NCBI GenBank assembly: GCA_016869975.1
Contig: VGCZ01000018.1
Span: 1 to 64,000 of the forward strand
Length of the DNA: 64,000 bases
Direction of reading: 5' to 3'
DNA from: Alphaproteobacteria bacterium
Lineage (GTDB): Bacteria; Pseudomonadota; Alphaproteobacteria; Reyranellales; Reyranellaceae
Below are positions 62,525 through 64,000 of this stretch, in pieces (positions within the stretch are counted from its first letter, which is position 1; every line of letters begins with the position of its first letter). The notes below the pieces were generated by a model. That model saw only the letters and a list, made by a program, of their open reading frames with translations, was not told the origin of the DNA and did no database searches. The translations under genes and the position numbers were made by a program.

Positions 62525-63679
62525 ATGCGTAAGCGCCTCGTTGCGGTGCTCGGTTCGGTTCTCGCGGTCAGCCTCGCCGGCGGCCTGAGCTTCGTGCTGT
62601 TCGCCTATCCCAAGCCGCCAACGCCCGCGTCGATCGCCGCGAAGCCCCCGGTCGTTCGTCCCGCCCGGGTGCAGGAGATCACCCTGCGCGGCCAGACCGA
62701 GCGCCTCACCCTGGCTGGCACGGTGGTGCCGCGCTACGAGACCACGGTCGGCTTCCGCGTCCCCGGCAAGATCGTCGAGCGGCTGGTCGAGGTCGGCGGG
62801 CGCGTCACGGCGGGCCAGCCGATCGCGCGTCTCGACCCGGCCGATATGAGGCTGGCCCATGACAATGCGCGCGCCGCACTGGCGGCGGCTGAGGCCGAGG
62901 CGGTGCGCGCCAAGGCCGATCTCGAACGCTATGTCGGCCTGAAGGGCACGTCGGCCTTCGTGCCGCAGATGCTCGACCAGCGGCAGTCTTTGGCCAACGC
63001 CGCGCAGGCGCGGCTTGAGCAAGCCAAGACGCAGCTCGACACCGCCGCCAACAATCTCGGCTACACCACGCTCAGCGCCGATTCCGATGGCGTCGTCACG
63101 GCGCTGATGATCGAGGTCGGCCAGGTCGTGTCCGCTGGCCAGCAAGTGGCCAAGATCGCCCGCCTCAACGAGCTGGAGATCCGCGTCGACGTGCCGGAGC
63201 AGCGTCTGGCGCTGCTGAGCGGCGCCTCGCGCGTCACCTACGATCTGTGGGCCGAACCCGGAATCGTGCGCGGCGCGACCTTGCGCGAGCTGGCGCCGAT
63301 GGCCGACACGATCACGCGCACCTACGCCGCGCGCTTCGCCATCGCCGAGCGGCCGGCGCTGATCGCCATGGGCATGACCGCGACGCTCACGCTCGAGCGC
63401 GGCACGCAGGAGCGGCTCGCCGAGGTGCCGATGACCGCGATCTTCCAGCGCGGCACCGGCCCCGCCGTGTGGATCGTCGATCGGCAGAGCGGCGCGCTCG
63501 CGCTGCGGCCGGTGACGGTGGCGCGCTGGCGCGACGACAGCGCGCTGATCTCGGCCGGCCTCGGCGAGGGCGAGCTGATCGTGACTCAGGGCGTGCACAA
63601 GCTCGAGGTCGGCCAGCGCGTCAAGCCACAAACCAGCGCCACGTCCGACGCCGCCGTGGCGCAGAGCTTGGGCCAGTGA
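62525..63679 (+). CDS. RND efflux periplasmic adaptor (MFP family)
   Basis: A 384-residue membrane fusion protein with a single N-terminal anchor (about residues 5-27). It has the lipoyl half-motifs (GFRVPGKIVERLVEVGGRV and YTTLSADSDGVVTALMIEVG), a coiled hairpin (about 105-160) and the beta-barrel and membrane-proximal domains. It carries the drug or solute across the periplasm together with the RND pump that follows after 63 nt. Controlled by the divergent TetR. Confidence 0.92.
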   Translation: MRKRLVAVLGSVLAVSLAGGLSFVLFAYPKPPTPASIAAKPPVVRPARVQEITLRGQTERLTLAGTVVPRYETTVGFRVPGKIVERLVEVGGRVTAGQPIARLDPADMRLAHDNARAALAAAEAEAVRAKADLERYVGLKGTSAFVPQMLDQRQSLANAAQARLEQAKTQLDTAANNLGYTTLSADSDGVVTALMIEVGQVVSAGQQVAKIARLNELEIRVDVPEQRLALLSGASRVTYDLWAEPGIVRGATLRELAPMADTITRTYAARFAIAERPALIAMGMTATLTLERGTQERLAEVPMTAIFQRGTGPAVWIVDRQSGALALRPVTVARWRDDSALISAGLGEGELIVTQGVHKLEVGQRVKPQTSATSDAAVAQSLGQ

Positions 63680-63742
63680 TGCTTCCCTTGGGACCGCCGG
63701 CGTCTCGCGGGCGGTCCCAGTCGACAACTCCGGACATTCACC

Positions 63743-64000
63743 ATGTCTAACCGCTTCAATCTCAGCACCTGGGCGCTGGAGCATCGCACGCTCACGCTGT
63801 TCATGCTGATCGTGCTCACGATCGCCGGCACCCTGTCGTTCTTCAACCTTGGCCGCGCCGAGGATCCGCCCTTCACCATCAAGCAGATGGTGGTGTCGGT
63901 GGCCTGGCCCGGTGCTACGGCGCGCGAGATGGAGCAGCAGGTCACCGACAAGATCGAGACCAAGTTGCAGGAACTGCCCTATCTCTACAACGTCACCTCC
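63743..64000 (+). CDS. RND efflux pump permease (partial, 3' end off the window)
   Basis: The first 86 codons of an inner-membrane RND transporter, open to the edge. The first helix is LTLFMLIVLTIAGTLSFFNL. The family N-terminal stretch EDPPFTIKQMVVSVAWPGAT follows, as in HAE1/AcrB-type pumps of the shorter-loop kind. The remaining about 950 residues are outside the window. The cognate outer-membrane channel was not seen. Confidence 0.88.
   Translation, partial: MSNRFNLSTWALEHRTLTLFMLIVLTIAGTLSFFNLGRAEDPPFTIKQMVVSVAWPGATAREMEQQVTDKIETKLQELPYLYNVTS

Overview
The window is chromosomal DNA of a high-GC alphaproteobacterium. Three things point there: the short bacterial-type prolyl-tRNA synthetase, the many isolated intergenic palindromes, and a gene order conserved across the class (rpsB-tsf-pyrH-frr-uppS-cdsA-dxr; proS-lol-dnaE; nuoA-N followed by birA-coaX-rnj; tig-clpP-clpX-lon-hup-tRNA). 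A Rhodospirillales or Hyphomicrobiales relative is plausible, but I cannot place it further without a search.

Left part, 1-10.9 kb (all minus strand): translation and envelope-lipid housekeeping (dxr partial, cdsA, uppS, frr, pyrH, tsf, rpsB), a small secreted protein, a DUF72 protein and dnaE. From 10.9 to 13.5 kb lies a plus-strand islet with a caspase/CHAT-like orphan and a LuxR-type regulator. It interrupts the usual proS-lol-dnaE neighbourhood. From 13.5 to 18.7 kb are lolD, two LolC/E-type permeases, a secreted protein and proS. A plus-strand purine permease (18.9-20.2 kb) is followed by a structured non-coding stretch and a strong hairpin.

Middle, 20.4-48 kb (minus strand): DUF1467, rnj, coaX, birA and a complete 14-gene complex I operon (nuoA to nuoN). 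Upstream of it are two tRNA-Asp, tRNA-Val, HU, lon (with an RpoH-like promoter), clpX, clpP and tig, then tRNA-Leu, the NAD(P)HX repair enzyme, a membrane protein and tRNA-His. Proteostasis genes (Lon, ClpXP, trigger factor) sit together here.

Right part, 48-64 kb: an aminotransferase, a 2-oxoglutarate oxygenase and the nitrogen-control pair glnB-glnA behind a near-perfect sigma-54 promoter with a candidate NtrC site. Next come a PhoD-like phosphatase, sufU-sufS, a papain-like (AvrRpt2-type) cysteine protease orphan, and a molybdenum-hydroxylase maturation cluster (MoeA/MobA-like fusion, split XdhC/CoxI pair, CoxE-like VWA protein, CoxD-like MoxR ATPase). The window ends with an SDR enzyme and a TetR-controlled RND efflux operon that runs off the right edge.

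Three families of intergenic palindromic repeats recur (six clear copies), one of them inside the nuo operon. No CRISPR array, insertion sequence, rRNA or prophage was seen. The best candidates for something undescribed are the two orphan cysteine-protease-like proteins and the islet around the first of them.
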